Assembly: GCF_021991635.1 (NCBI RefSeq)
Contig: NZ_JAFFJA010000013.1
Span: 1 to 64,000, forward strand
Length of the DNA stretch: 64,000 bases
DNA from: Tepidanaerobacter sp. GT38
GTDB taxonomy: Bacteria; Bacillota; Thermosediminibacteria; Thermosediminibacterales; Tepidanaerobacteraceae
Direction: 5' to 3'
The notes below the pieces were generated by a model, which worked only from the letters and a program-made list of their open reading frames with translations, made no database searches and was not told the origin of the DNA. Position numbers and translations under genes: made by a program. Below are positions 45,008 to 54,225 of the stretch, piece by piece (within the stretch, counting starts at the first letter, position 1; each line of letters begins with the position of its first letter).

Positions 45008-46048
45008 ATGAAAAAACGGAGTTTGTTGTTATTGCTTTCAGTGGTATTTTTGTGCTTGGTTATTCTGACTGCCTGCTCAAATTCTGATCAGTCTGCAGCA
45101 TTATCTGAGCAGCAAACTGATGGTTCTTCTCAACAAGAGGAAAAATCAATCAATATTCGTTGGGGCAATGTTTTTGCACCAGAAATGCCTTTTAACCAAG
45201 GGACCCGAAGATTTAAAGAGCTGGTGGAAACCGAGTCTAATGGAAGAATTACTGTAGACCTGTTTCCTGGTGCTCAATTAGGCAACAACAATGAACTTAT
45301 GGGAATGCTCACCGAAGGCACAAATCAAATGGGCAATGAAGGCGGCGGATTTCTTGCACAGTGGGCACCAAAGTTTCTTGTCAGTGAAGCAGTATATGCC
45401 TTTAGAGACATTGACCACATGCTAAAAGTTATGAATAGCGAGATAGGCCAGGAAATGTTTGACCAATTACTTGAATCACGAGGCGTTCGCGTAATAGATG
45501 TCTGGTACTATGGGACAAGACATATCAGTGCAAAAAAGCTAATTAACACACCTGAGGACTTGCAGGGGGTAAAAATGAGAGTTCCAGATGGGCCTTTGTA
45601 TATAGAAAATGGCAAAGCTCTTGGGGCCAATCCTACGCCTATGACCCTTTCAGAAGTTTATATGGCACTGCATACAGGTGTCATTGATGCTCAGGAAAAT
45701 CCTCTTCCAACTATATATCAAAACAAATTCCATGAAGTGCAGGATTATATCATCTTAACGGGTCATAACTACAATTTTAACGTGATAATGGTTAACGAAG
45801 AATTTTGGAATTCCCTTTCAAAAAGTGACCAAGACCTCATCGTAAGATGCGTAAAGGAAGCGGGAGAATATCAAAAGCAAATTGCCTTACAAGAGGAAGA
45901 AGCCCTTATCTCCATATTTCAAGAAGAAGGTATAACCATTCACACCCCGGATATTGAGGCTTTTAAAACCAGAGCAAGGGAGCATCTTGTGAAGCGATTT
46001 GCTTCAGAGTGGGGAGAAGGATTCTACGAGAGCATTCAAAACTTCTAA
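45008..46048 (+). CDS. dctP: TRAP transporter substrate-binding lipoprotein (DctP)
   Basis: A 346-residue periplasmic-type binding protein anchored as a lipoprotein (LTAC lipobox near residue 22). DctP core: GTRRFKELVETESNGRITVDLFPGAQLGNNNELMG, GVKMRVPDGPLY with the carboxylate-binding Arg, and GVIDAQENPLPTIY. ATG 45008 has GGGGAGGAG upstream; an in-frame ATG at 44963 lies 15 codons earlier and lacks a signal-peptide-compatible start. It captures an organic or sugar acid for the DctQM permease. Confidence 0.93.
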   Translation: MKKRSLLLLLSVVFLCLVILTACSNSDQSAALSEQQTDGSSQQEEKSINIRWGNVFAPEMPFNQGTRRFKELVETESNGRITVDLFPGAQLGNNNELMGMLTEGTNQMGNEGGGFLAQWAPKFLVSEAVYAFRDIDHMLKVMNSEIGQEMFDQLLESRGVRVIDVWYYGTRHISAKKLINTPEDLQGVKMRVPDGPLYIENGKALGANPTPMTLSEVYMALHTGVIDAQENPLPTIYQNKFHEVQDYIILTGHNYNFNVIMVNEEFWNSLSKSDQDLIVRCVKEAGEYQKQIALQEEEALISIFQEEGITIHTPDIEAFKTRAREHLVKRFASEWGEGFYESIQNF

Positions 46049-46071
46049 TAATTTTATAGAGGGTAGATGAG

Positions 46072-46578
46072 ATGAAAAAAGTCAATAGCATATCAGAAGT
46101 TATCATCAAGGCTTCAAATATTGTTTGCAGTTTCTTGTGTATTGCATTGATAGTCTTAATGGTTGGTTCTACATTTTTGCAAATAGTTTTCCGGAAATTG
46201 TTCAATTCCCCCTTATCTTGGACTGAGGAGTTTTCCAGATTGGCATTTGTGTGGATTAACTGCTTGGGAAGTGCAATTGCAATTCACACAAAAAGTCACA
46301 TACATTTAGAATATTTGGTTGAAAACCTATTTTCAAAAAGCTTTCAGGAGATCTTACGGATTGTACACAATGCTGTTATAGTGATGTTCTTTGTATGGGT
46401 AGCTGCTCCCACATTGCAACTGGTCAAGACAATGAATACTATTCCGTCTCCGTCTCTTTCCTTGCCTTCAGGTCTTCCGCATTTAGGATTTTTAATTGGC
46501 GGTGTTGCCATTATATTTGCTGCAATAGGAGATAGCATGGAAGCCTTTACTGAATTATCAACGCGGGGGAGGGAATGA
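46072..46578 (+). CDS. dctQ: TRAP transporter small permease (DctQ)
   Basis: A 168-residue protein with four helices. SWTEEFSRLAFVWINCLGSAIAI near residue 45 is the DctQ signature. The gene starts 23 bp after dctP, ends 1 bp before dctM, and together with DctM forms the membrane complex. Confidence 0.92.
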   Translation: MKKVNSISEVIIKASNIVCSFLCIALIVLMVGSTFLQIVFRKLFNSPLSWTEEFSRLAFVWINCLGSAIAIHTKSHIHLEYLVENLFSKSFQEILRIVHNAVIVMFFVWVAAPTLQLVKTMNTIPSPSLSLPSGLPHLGFLIGGVAIIFAAIGDSMEAFTELSTRGRE

Positions 46579-46579
46579 A

Positions 46580-47860
46580 TTGTCATTTGAGTTAGCTGTT
46601 TTTCTACTGGTGTTTACCATATTATTTGCCCTCAAGGCGCCAATCTGGGCCTCCTTGTTAATTTCCTCATCCACATATATTTTGCTGACTGGAGAACAAT
46701 TAAGTTTAATTGCAAGAAAAACTGTAGCTGGGATGGACAGTTTTGTGCTAATGGCTATACCTATGTTCATATTAGCTGCTGAGCTGATGAACTGCTGTGA
46801 TATAACCACACATTTATTTAACTTTGCCAAATCAATTGTTGGTTGGATACCAGGTGGAATGGCAAATGCCAATGTTCTTGCCAGTATGTTGTTTGCAGGC
46901 ATGTCCGGTTCCTCTGCTGCAGATGTGGCAGGTCTCGGGACAATGGAAATTAAGGCAATGACTGATGATGGATATGACAAAGCTTTTAGCGCCGCAGTAA
47001 CGGCAGCTTCATCCACAGTAGGGCCAATTATTCCTCCCAGTATTCCAATGGTTGTATACAGCTCAATTACTGGTGCATCAATCGGAAAACTGTTTTTGGG
47101 AGGAGTCATCCCGGGAATTTTGATGGGCATAGCCATGATGGTCATATGTTATTTGCAAGCTATAAAACGCAATTATCCCCGCTTGAGTTCCATATCTCTA
47201 CGTAACATAGTAGAAGCATTTATAAAGGCTCTGCCGGGCCTCATTGCTCCAGTGATTTTATTTGTGGGTATCTACACAGGCTATTTTACACCTACAGAGG
47301 CGGCTGCAGTGGCTGCAATTTACGCCCTTGCAATTGGAGTTTTCCTGTATAAAAACATATCCCTTCAGCAATTAAGGGATATCTTAATAAAAACAGCTGT
47401 AAATACTGCAATAGTTCTATTTATAATTGGAGCGGCTAACTTATTCGGATACGTTTTAACATCGGAGCAGATTCCGATAAAATTGACTGGCAGTTTACTT
47501 ACAATTAGTGAGAACCCTTATGTGATGCTGCTGATATTTAATATTATATTTCTCATTTTAGGCTGTTTCATGGAAATAAATGCGATAATGTTAATATTTC
47601 TTCCCGTTATTTTGCCTGTTTTAAAGAGTCTAAATATAGACCTTGTCCATTTCGGTGTTATTACGGTGTTTAATCTAATGATTGGGACCATTACTCCTCC
47701 ATTTGGCATGATGCTTTATATGTCTGCAGCTATTGCCGATGAACCTTTGCATAAGGTAATCAGTGAATTAGTGCCATTTTTTATAGTGCTTATATCAGTA
47801 TTGCTGTTAATTACTTACGTGCCAGGTTTAGTACTATTCTTGCCTAATCTGATTGTATAA
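46580..47860 (+). CDS. dctM: TRAP transporter large permease (DctM)
   Basis: A 426-residue protein with 11-13 helices: GMDSFVLMAIPMFILAAELM, GMSGSSAADVAGLG, SSTVGPIIPPSIPMVVY and VIFNLMIGTITPPFGMML-like end motifs. TTG start behind GGGAGGG. It carries the sodium-coupled translocation path. The organic-acid specificity is set by DctP and not readable. Confidence 0.93.
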   Translation: MSFELAVFLLVFTILFALKAPIWASLLISSSTYILLTGEQLSLIARKTVAGMDSFVLMAIPMFILAAELMNCCDITTHLFNFAKSIVGWIPGGMANANVLASMLFAGMSGSSAADVAGLGTMEIKAMTDDGYDKAFSAAVTAASSTVGPIIPPSIPMVVYSSITGASIGKLFLGGVIPGILMGIAMMVICYLQAIKRNYPRLSSISLRNIVEAFIKALPGLIAPVILFVGIYTGYFTPTEAAAVAAIYALAIGVFLYKNISLQQLRDILIKTAVNTAIVLFIIGAANLFGYVLTSEQIPIKLTGSLLTISENPYVMLLIFNIIFLILGCFMEINAIMLIFLPVILPVLKSLNIDLVHFGVITVFNLMIGTITPPFGMMLYMSAAIADEPLHKVISELVPFFIVLISVLLLITYVPGLVLFLPNLIV

Positions 47861-47884
47861 AAATTTGTGAAGGAGTTGATATAT

Positions 47885-48172
47885 ATGAAGAAAAGGTTAT
47901 TAGTGTCGCCGGGAAAAAACGGCATGAGAGAGCTTCACGTAGAGGAAATGGATATTCCATGTTCAGATGAAGAATTAGATCTGTCTCTTGATAATATGGA
48001 TATCTTTTACTTTGTAGTGTCGGGATACGGCACCTTAAAAGTTGAGGGGTATATCCATTCTCTTTCGCCCCAAACAGGGGTATTTATTCCGGCGAACAGT
48101 GACCATTATTTGTCAAATACCGGGAATGTGGACATGAAGATAATCCGTTACTATACAAAAGGAGGTAGGTAA
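47885..48172 (+). CDS. Small cupin-domain protein without the canonical metal motif
   Basis: A 95-residue cupin: DIFYFVVSGYGTLKVEG, TGVFIPANSDHYLSN. The usual HXHX(3-4)E ligands are missing; only the late His (SDHY) remains, so it may bind a ligand without metal or work with the next cupin. ATG 47885 has GAAGGAG upstream; ATG 47867 is the earlier option. It ends 1 bp before the next cupin gene. Confidence 0.8.
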   Translation: MKKRLLVSPGKNGMRELHVEEMDIPCSDEELDLSLDNMDIFYFVVSGYGTLKVEGYIHSLSPQTGVFIPANSDHYLSNTGNVDMKIIRYYTKGGR

Positions 48173-48173
48173 A

Positions 48174-48518
48174 ATGGGTGCAAACATAAAACTTTTAAAA
48201 CTTCATGAGACACGTCGCGAAGATGAAACTACACGCATGTCGCGGAATTTTGTAAAGAGGAAGGAATTTAATTGTGCAACTTTTAATAGCGGCGATTATG
48301 GAACATATTTAAGTGGCGGATTTGTTCCGGAACATACTCATAGTGACATAGAAGAAGTGTTTTATTTCACCCGCGGATCTGGAATAGTAATCCTTGACGG
48401 GAAAGAAATTCCGGTATCAGCAGGGGATGTTATATGTGTGCCACCAGGTGTTCGACATGGAATTAAGAACAATGGCCTTGATGTCCTAGAGCATATTGTT
48501 TGCTCGGCGAAGATATGA
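48174..48518 (+). CDS. Cupin-domain protein with intact metal site
   Basis: A 114-residue single cupin. PEHTHSDIEEVFYFTRGSG (ligands His, His, Glu) and VPPGVRHGIKN (His) are all present. Such small cupins in sugar-acid loci are isomerases, lyases or sensors. It is one base downstream of a metal-less cupin, forming a possible hetero-pair. Cytosolic. Confidence 0.85.
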   Translation: MGANIKLLKLHETRREDETTRMSRNFVKRKEFNCATFNSGDYGTYLSGGFVPEHTHSDIEEVFYFTRGSGIVILDGKEIPVSAGDVICVPPGVRHGIKNNGLDVLEHIVCSAKI

Positions 48519-48530
48519 GGGGGTGCTGCT

Positions 48531-49343
48531 ATGCATGCAAAAATCCACATTCTTGCAGTGGCTGAGCAGGCAATTCCGGTAAAAGCGATTTACAACAATG
48601 TGGGTGACTATGGAGAAGTCCTTAAAGACGTAGAAAACACGTGTGAAGTAGAGTGGTCAGACGGAACTGTAAGCACGGGAATCAAGCACTGCTGCTGTGT
48701 CTACTATATCGAAGATGAGGATAAGAAGATTTTAGTTGACACTGGAGTTGGCGATTTTGAAAGGATTAGAAAAATAAGAGACGAACGTGGAGATAGATAT
48801 TATTTAAAAGAACTGGAATCCCTAGATGAAAAATTGGCAGCCTTGAATGTGACTCCTGGAGATATTGATATAGTGATAAATACCCATTTGCACTGGGATC
48901 ATATTGGCGGGAATACTATTTTCCCAAATGCTAAGTTTATTATGCCAGCTGCCGACATACCTTTAGCCCTGACAGCCCCCAAGTGGGCACCGCATTTTTT
49001 CCCGGGAATGAGAGACTGCATTACTAAAGTTGCAGACAGAACTATAGCCGTGGATGGTGATAAAAAAATCAGCAACTGTGTGTCAGTAAAGTGGCTGGGA
49101 GGCCATACACCTGGAAGCCAAGCTGTTTTAGTTAAAACAAAAATCGGGACAGTAGCCCTTGCCGGCGACGTAGTTTGCAAATATGAAAATTGGAACAACA
49201 ATTGGATAGGACCAGGGGGAAACATATGGAACCTAGGCCAATTAGTTAAAGCATACGAAACTTTACGCATGTGTTCGGATGTTGTCGTTCCCGGCCATGA
49301 CTGGCGAGTGTTTAAAGTATTCCCCAACGGCATAATCGGATAA
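48531..49343 (+). CDS. Metallo-beta-lactamase-fold lactonase-like hydrolase
   Basis: A 270-residue protein with the di-zinc motif HLHWDHIGG near residue 118, LVDTGVGDF, a late GGHTPGSQAVL (His), LAGDVV (Asp) and PGHDW near 262. The family includes N-acyl-homoserine lactonases, but the genomic setting (TRAP, cupins, aldolase) favours a sugar- or organic-acid lactone. ATG 48531 follows GGGGGTGC. Confidence 0.85.
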   Translation: MHAKIHILAVAEQAIPVKAIYNNVGDYGEVLKDVENTCEVEWSDGTVSTGIKHCCCVYYIEDEDKKILVDTGVGDFERIRKIRDERGDRYYLKELESLDEKLAALNVTPGDIDIVINTHLHWDHIGGNTIFPNAKFIMPAADIPLALTAPKWAPHFFPGMRDCITKVADRTIAVDGDKKISNCVSVKWLGGHTPGSQAVLVKTKIGTVALAGDVVCKYENWNNNWIGPGGNIWNLGQLVKAYETLRMCSDVVVPGHDWRVFKVFPNGIIG

Positions 49344-49369
49344 CGCAATTTTGGGACGTGTGAATAAAA

Positions 49370-49415
49370 GGGACTGCTACAAAATTCATTTCAATGAATA
49401 TTTTGTAGTAGTCCC
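49370..49415. repeat. Long near-perfect hairpin, possible terminator or element remnant
   Basis: GGGACTGCTACAAAAT at the left and ATTTTGTAGTAGTCCC at the right, with small asymmetries and an inner TCATT/AATGA extension, 46 nt in all. It directly follows the lactonase gene and precedes the damaged PglF copy. There is no clear T tract. It resembles two facing terminal repeats of a lost insertion element. Confidence 0.5.
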
Positions 49416-49429
49416 AAATTATTCCAATT

Positions 49430-49770
49430 ATAGCGGTGTATCCTACCAACATAATGGGAGCATCGAAGCGAATTGCAGAAATTATCATACAGATTGAGCC
49501 TGATGTGGATATAGAAATAAAGTACATAGGCCTTTGACCGGGTGAAAAACTTTATGAGGACTATTACTTAATGAAGAAGGAATAACGGCCACTAAGTATA
49601 AAAAGATATACATAGCAAAGCCCACATTTACCAATGGCGAGACCTTTGAAAAGGAACTGTCAAATTTAAGGGAGCTACTTTTTAATTCCAATTCAGAAGT
49701 TAAAGATATCATAAAGCGGATAGTGCCCAACTATAGATCAAATGATGAAGTGGGAATAGAGGCGAAGTGA
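49430..49770 (+). pseudogene. Degraded partial copy of the PglF-like 3' end
   Basis: Two segments match the intact gene at 42516: about 49430-49495 aligns with about 43735-43797 (TNIMGASKRIAEII), and 49496-49770 with about 44087-44360 to the stop. About 290 bp is deleted between them. It has an in-frame TGA where the intact gene has Arg (GL.PGEKL) and a further indel near 49560. Product not functional. It lies in the same orientation as the parent, so TRAP-to-lactonase genes are bracketed by direct repeats. Confidence 0.9.
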
Positions 49771-49865
49771 AGCAGGAAAACTAATGGGGTGGAGAAATCC
49801 ACCCTTTATTATATTAAGAAAAGAATATATAATAAATATTAATAACTTTCAAAGGAGGCCATAGA

Positions 49866-50780
49866 ATGTACAAACCTACCGGTTCCTGGGTAGCAATACC
49901 TACTCCTTTTAATGAATCAGGCTCCATCGATTGGAAGGGTTTTGAAGTATTAATAGACCACCATAAAAAACACGGCACATCTCTGCTGCTGGTAATGGGT
50001 TCTGCAGGGGAAGTGACGATGCTGTCTGCAGACGAGAGAAAGGAAATCGTGAGAAGAGTTACTAAGTATGCAAAGGGCAAAATACCGGTATTTTTCGGTG
50101 CCACATTTCCCACTACGGAGGAAACAATAAAGTTCAGTCAGTTCGCTGAGGCAGAAGGGGCTGATGGGTTAGTCTATACTGCTCCGCCATACCTGCTTCC
50201 TCCTCAAACTGCTCTGGCAGAGCATTTGCTGGCTTGTGCCAAGTCCGTATCTATTCCTGTAGCCATTTACAATAACCCCAGCCGGGTGGGGGTATATATA
50301 GAACCAGACACCATTGGAAGATTAGCCGATGAATGTCCCAATTTTGTGGCGGACAAAGAGGCCATGCCCAGCGTTCAACACTTGGTAGAGGTTAAACGTC
50401 GGGTTGGGGATAGAGTCCATATATTATGCTGCGATTTTCCAAAATACTCCATCATTCTTCCCACACTGGCTATCGGAGGGCATGGGGCTGCCAATATCGG
50501 TGGCAATATAATTCCTGAAGAAATGGCTCTGATATCAAGGCCCTGGGACAGTATAGATAAAGTGGAGGAAAGCCGTAGGCTCTACTTTAAATATTACCCG
50601 CTGTTAGAAGCTTTGTACTGGTTCTCTAATCCCATTGTCATAAAGGCAGCTTTAAATATCCTGGGACTTCCCGCAGGAAAGCCACGCAGACCGTATCCCG
50701 AACTGGTAGGAGAAAAACTCGAACAGTTGAAGACGATGATGAGAGAAATGGGCATTATAGAAAAGTACGGCTGCAAATAA
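49866..50780 (+). CDS. DapA/NanA-family aldolase (sugar-acid aldolase/dehydratase)
   Basis: A 304-residue class I aldolase. Pyruvate-binding GSAGEVTML near residue 42, catalytic Tyr in IYNNPSRVG near 133 and Schiff-base Lys in VADKEA near 161. Unlike authentic DapA, the ASA-binding Arg region is not conserved, and the genomic setting is a TRAP/lactonase cassette, so it probably cleaves or dehydrates a 2-keto sugar acid. RBS AAAGGAGG. It follows the damaged PglF copy. Confidence 0.88.
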   Translation: MYKPTGSWVAIPTPFNESGSIDWKGFEVLIDHHKKHGTSLLLVMGSAGEVTMLSADERKEIVRRVTKYAKGKIPVFFGATFPTTEETIKFSQFAEAEGADGLVYTAPPYLLPPQTALAEHLLACAKSVSIPVAIYNNPSRVGVYIEPDTIGRLADECPNFVADKEAMPSVQHLVEVKRRVGDRVHILCCDFPKYSIILPTLAIGGHGAANIGGNIIPEEMALISRPWDSIDKVEESRRLYFKYYPLLEALYWFSNPIVIKAALNILGLPAGKPRRPYPELVGEKLEQLKTMMREMGIIEKYGCK

Positions 50781-50803
50781 AAAGGTACTTAAGGAGGGAA
50801 ACA

Positions 50804-52180
50804 GTGGAAAGGCATTTGGTAGTTATCGGGGGCAACGCAGGGGGCATGAGCGCTGCAGTTCGGGCCAGAAGGGGAGACCCGTCTCTTCCCATAACTGTCT
50901 TTGAACGCACAGGGCATATCAGTTATGGCTCTTGCGGCCTGCCATATTATATAGGCGATGATATAAAGGAAATTGACCGGCTTATTATTTATACACCTGA
51001 ATATATGAAAAATGAGCGAAACATTAATGTCTATACCTTTTGCGAGGTAACCAAGATAGATGTTTCAAATAAGTGCGTTGTCGTGAAAGACATTAAAACA
51101 GGGAAAGTTTTTAAGCAACATTACAGCCATCTTGTTATTGGAACGGGTGCTTCTCCGATTATACCTCCTATACCGGGAATTGAAAATGACAACATATTTA
51201 CTTTAAGGAATATTGAAGACGGCAAAAGAATAAAATACCACGTAATATCAAACAAGCCCAAAAAAGCAGCTGTTTTAGGTGCCGGGTTCATAGGCCTTGA
51301 AACTGCGGAAGCTTTGCGAAAATGGGGAGTGGACGTTTATATTTTTGAAAGCTTTTCGGAAATACTGCCTCAACTGGATCGGGAACTGGTATCGGTAGTA
51401 GAAGCTGAGCTTGAGAAGAACAGTGTAAAGCTATTTAAAAGCGCTGAAGTTAAGATGTTCGAACCTACAGGAGATGGAGGAATTAGGGTAAACACAGGAG
51501 CTGGTAGCTCTTTTGATGTAGATATGGCAGTTGTTTGCACAGGAGTCAGGCCAAATACAGACCTGGCAAAAGACGCAGGTATCGAAACCGGTATTAAAGG
51601 CAGTATAAAAGTGGATAAATATATGCGTACAAGTGCACCGGGTGTTTGGGCTGCCGGAGACTGCTGTGAAACTTATGACATAATTACAAAAATGCCTTTA
51701 TATATTCCGCTGGGCACTACGGCAAATAAGCAGGGGAAAATAGCCGGGGAAAACCTAATTGGCGGCAAAGCTGTATTCCCGGGAGTTTTAGGAACACAAG
51801 TTGCAAAAGTATTTGATACATTTGTTGCCTTTACGGGTTTAAATGAAAGCCGGGCTGCTGAAGCCGGTATAGAGACCCTTTCTGTTAAAATAAAAGCATT
51901 GGACAAAGCCTCTTACTATCCAGGAGCAAAACCGATATATATAAAGATCGTCATGGATAAGAACACAGGAAGGGTACTCGGAGCTCAGTTGGCAGGCAGT
52001 GAAGGAGTAGCAAAGAGAGTTGACGTTTTTGCAACGGCTATTACTGCAGGTATGACGGTTTATGATTTATACCAATTAGATTTGGCATATGCGCCACCTG
52101 TAGCTCCGTCGTCAGACCCAGTTTTAATAGCTGCATCTGCCGGCATTAAGGCTATGAAAGAGAAAAATCTTATTAGTTAG
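50804..52180 (+). CDS. FAD-dependent pyridine nucleotide-disulfide oxidoreductase (CoA-disulfide reductase/NADH oxidase-like)
   Basis: A 458-residue flavoprotein: VVIGGNAGGMSAAVRARR, single redox Cys in SYGSCGLPYYIGD near residue 44, NAD motif AAVLGAGFIGLETAEAL near 160, WAAGDCC near 285 and a dimerization domain. The single Cys defines the Nox/CoA-disulfide reductase group. GTG 50804 follows AAGGAGG 24 bp after the aldolase, suggesting one operon. It may provide redox balance for the catabolic cassette. Confidence 0.88.
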   Translation: MERHLVVIGGNAGGMSAAVRARRGDPSLPITVFERTGHISYGSCGLPYYIGDDIKEIDRLIIYTPEYMKNERNINVYTFCEVTKIDVSNKCVVVKDIKTGKVFKQHYSHLVIGTGASPIIPPIPGIENDNIFTLRNIEDGKRIKYHVISNKPKKAAVLGAGFIGLETAEALRKWGVDVYIFESFSEILPQLDRELVSVVEAELEKNSVKLFKSAEVKMFEPTGDGGIRVNTGAGSSFDVDMAVVCTGVRPNTDLAKDAGIETGIKGSIKVDKYMRTSAPGVWAAGDCCETYDIITKMPLYIPLGTTANKQGKIAGENLIGGKAVFPGVLGTQVAKVFDTFVAFTGLNESRAAEAGIETLSVKIKALDKASYYPGAKPIYIKIVMDKNTGRVLGAQLAGSEGVAKRVDVFATAITAGMTVYDLYQLDLAYAPPVAPSSDPVLIAASAGIKAMKEKNLIS

Positions 52181-52206
52181 TTTTGATAAAATAGTTCAAT
52201 GTAGAA

Positions 52207-52245
52207 GACCGTAAGTTGAAATGCAAGCTTTCTCAACTTACGGTC
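52207..52245. terminator. Bidirectional terminator between convergent operons
   Basis: GACCGTAAGTTGA / TCAACTTACGGTC perfect 13-bp stem with a 13-nt loop, T-rich on the plus side (GTTTCTTGTTTT). It separates the catabolic cassette and degU. Confidence 0.85.
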
Positions 52246-52267
52246 GTTTCTTGTTTTGCGAGATAGG

Positions 52268-52966
52268 CTAGTTTTTTCCTACGCAGTTGTCCTTGTTGCT
52301 CGGAGCAACTAAGTTGTTTTTAATTGCGAAAAGTAGTGCCTGAGTCCTGTCAGTTACTCCTAATTTTTGATAAATATTAGTCAAGTGATTTTTAACAGTC
52401 TTTTCACTTATAAAAAGTTTCTCGCCTATTTCCTTATTTGAAAGGCCTAAAGCAACCTCTTGCAATACTTCCAATTCTCGCGGTGTTAGATCGAAAGTGT
52501 CATCATTTTTCTCCTGCCGCTTTGTAAGTTGGGAAATCACTTCAAAAACTTTTGGAGTCATGGAAGAGGGGATAAAACACTCTCCCTGGGTTACTTTTTC
52601 GATTGTTTCAATGAGTTCATCTGGGCGGACATCCTTTAATACATAACCAGATATGCCACACCGTATTAATTCAAACAGATATTCTTCCTGGTTATGTATT
52701 GTCAGCGCTATTATGCGAACATTAGGTTTTTCTTCTTTTATTATCTTAGTAGCCATTATCCCGTTGATTTTGGGCATATTGATATCCATTAAGATGATAT
52801 CTACATCCGTATTCCGAGCGAGTTCTATAGCCTGGGCACCGTCCTCGGCTTCCCCTACAACTTGTATTTTAGGTTCCAGTGATAATATTTTTATAATACC
52901 CTCCCGGAGCAATGGGTGGTCATCTGCGATGATAACTTTAATTTTATCCTTATTAAATTCTGTCAT
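52268..52966 (-). CDS. degU: DegU-like LuxR-family response regulator
   Basis: A 232-residue regulator: receiver domain with IIADDHP, phospho-Asp in ILMDINMP, LTIH and LKDVRP; then a LuxR HTH (LTPRELEVLQEVALGLSNKEIGEKLFISEKTVKNHLTNIYQKLGVTDR region, about 155-205). It is last in the minus-strand Tad operon and directly follows degS (31-nt gap). Its probable targets include the pilus genes; inference. Confidence 0.92.
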   Translation of the reverse strand: MTEFNKDKIKVIIADDHPLLREGIIKILSLEPKIQVVGEAEDGAQAIELARNTDVDIILMDINMPKINGIMATKIIKEEKPNVRIIALTIHNQEEYLFELIRCGISGYVLKDVRPDELIETIEKVTQGECFIPSSMTPKVFEVISQLTKRQEKNDDTFDLTPRELEVLQEVALGLSNKEIGEKLFISEKTVKNHLTNIYQKLGVTDRTQALLFAIKNNLVAPSNKDNCVGKN

Positions 52967-52997
52967 TACTATTCCCTCCGGAACTTGGCTGCAAATT

Positions 52998-54155
52998 TCA
53001 TTGTTTTTTATTGGGAACGCTTATTATTACTTCAGTGCCTTTCCCTATGACAGATCTCACTTCAAACTTGCCCTTTAAAAGCTGTATACGCTCCCTCATG
53101 CCGACTATACCAAAAGCTACTCCGTTTTTTTCACTCAATACTTTTTCTACATCAAATCCCTTGCCGTTATCCCTTATAACTACATTAATCCTGTCAGACA
53201 AGTACTCGATTTTTATAACTACTTCTGTGGCATTTGCATACTTTCTCACATTTGTCATGGATTCCTGTATTACTCTAAAAATTGCTATGACCAAAGAACT
53301 GGGTATATCGTATTCCTCTCCCAATACCGTTATCTCCACATATATGTTATTATCTCTTGTGTATTGCTCCACATATCTTTTTAGGGCAGGCACCAAGCCA
53401 AGGTCATCTAAAGACATGGGCCTTAAATCAAAAATAATCTTGCGCACATCTTGAAGGCTTCGACGCACCAAATCCATAAGGCTTTGCAGTTCATCTTTTA
53501 ATAGAGCGGGGTTTTTTTCCATCAGCTTTAAGCAAAACTCTGCTCGCATGACTATATTAGCTAAGCTTTGAGCGGGCCCGTCATGAATTTCCCGAGCCAC
53601 TCTTTTGCGTTCTTCTTCCTGGGCCATGATTATTGAAAGGCCTAGAGCCTGTAACTGCTGCATTTCACCGATTTGGGCGCTGGCGGTCTCAAGATCATTG
53701 CAGAGGATTTTTAAGGCCATGCCTATATTGGTAATTAATTGCTCAGATCGCTTTATAGTGATTTCTAAATTTTTAAGAGTCCTTTCCAGGTAATCTCTAT
53801 GTAGCCGCATAATTTTCTCTTTTTCTCTTTTTTCAAGAAGCTCTATTTGTTTTTTATGAGCATAATCATAAGCCTCTTTTATTTCATCTTCACCGTATTT
53901 ATTAAAATTTCTGCTGACTTCAATTAAGTGAATCCTCGCTTGATAATATTCTTCTTCTAATTTGTCTACTTCTTGGATAGTGTCTTTAATTTTTTCTATT
54001 ATTTCAGCTAATTCTTGTTTTGTATGTTCGTACTCGTGCCGGGCAGCTTCTCCCAACTGATAAAGCTCTTCACGGCTTTTTTCAACGATTTTTTTCGTTT
54101 TCTGAATAACCCTGTCGAGCTTTGAAATATCTACCAAACCAAATCCATCCTTCAA
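52998..54155 (-). CDS. degS: DegS-like cytosolic histidine kinase
   Basis: A 385-residue protein without membrane helices. Long coiled-coil DegS sensor region (about 1-165), HisKA_3 with EEERKRVAREIHDGPAQSLAN (phospho-His near 193), and HATPase N- and G-boxes (FRVIQESMTNVRKYANA, VIRDNGKGFD, GIVGMRERI). It is paired with degU. Cytosolic DegS-type kinases respond to intracellular or surface-related cues. Confidence 0.92.
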   Translation of the reverse strand: MKDGFGLVDISKLDRVIQKTKKIVEKSREELYQLGEAARHEYEHTKQELAEIIEKIKDTIQEVDKLEEEYYQARIHLIEVSRNFNKYGEDEIKEAYDYAHKKQIELLEKREKEKIMRLHRDYLERTLKNLEITIKRSEQLITNIGMALKILCNDLETASAQIGEMQQLQALGLSIIMAQEEERKRVAREIHDGPAQSLANIVMRAEFCLKLMEKNPALLKDELQSLMDLVRRSLQDVRKIIFDLRPMSLDDLGLVPALKRYVEQYTRDNNIYVEITVLGEEYDIPSSLVIAIFRVIQESMTNVRKYANATEVVIKIEYLSDRINVVIRDNGKGFDVEKVLSEKNGVAFGIVGMRERIQLLKGKFEVRSVIGKGTEVIISVPNKKQ

Positions 54156-54225
54156 AGTATAAATTATGTATAATTATTAGTTCTTTATAAAAGGCTTATA
54201 ATCCTGTTGAGACCGATATTCCAAA

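Noticed and set aside
44797-45087. 96-codon ORF before and across the dctP start
   Set aside because: It starts inside an inverted repeat, has no recognizable domain and overlaps the signal peptide region of the lipoprotein gene in a different frame. Kept only as a possible leader in the findings.
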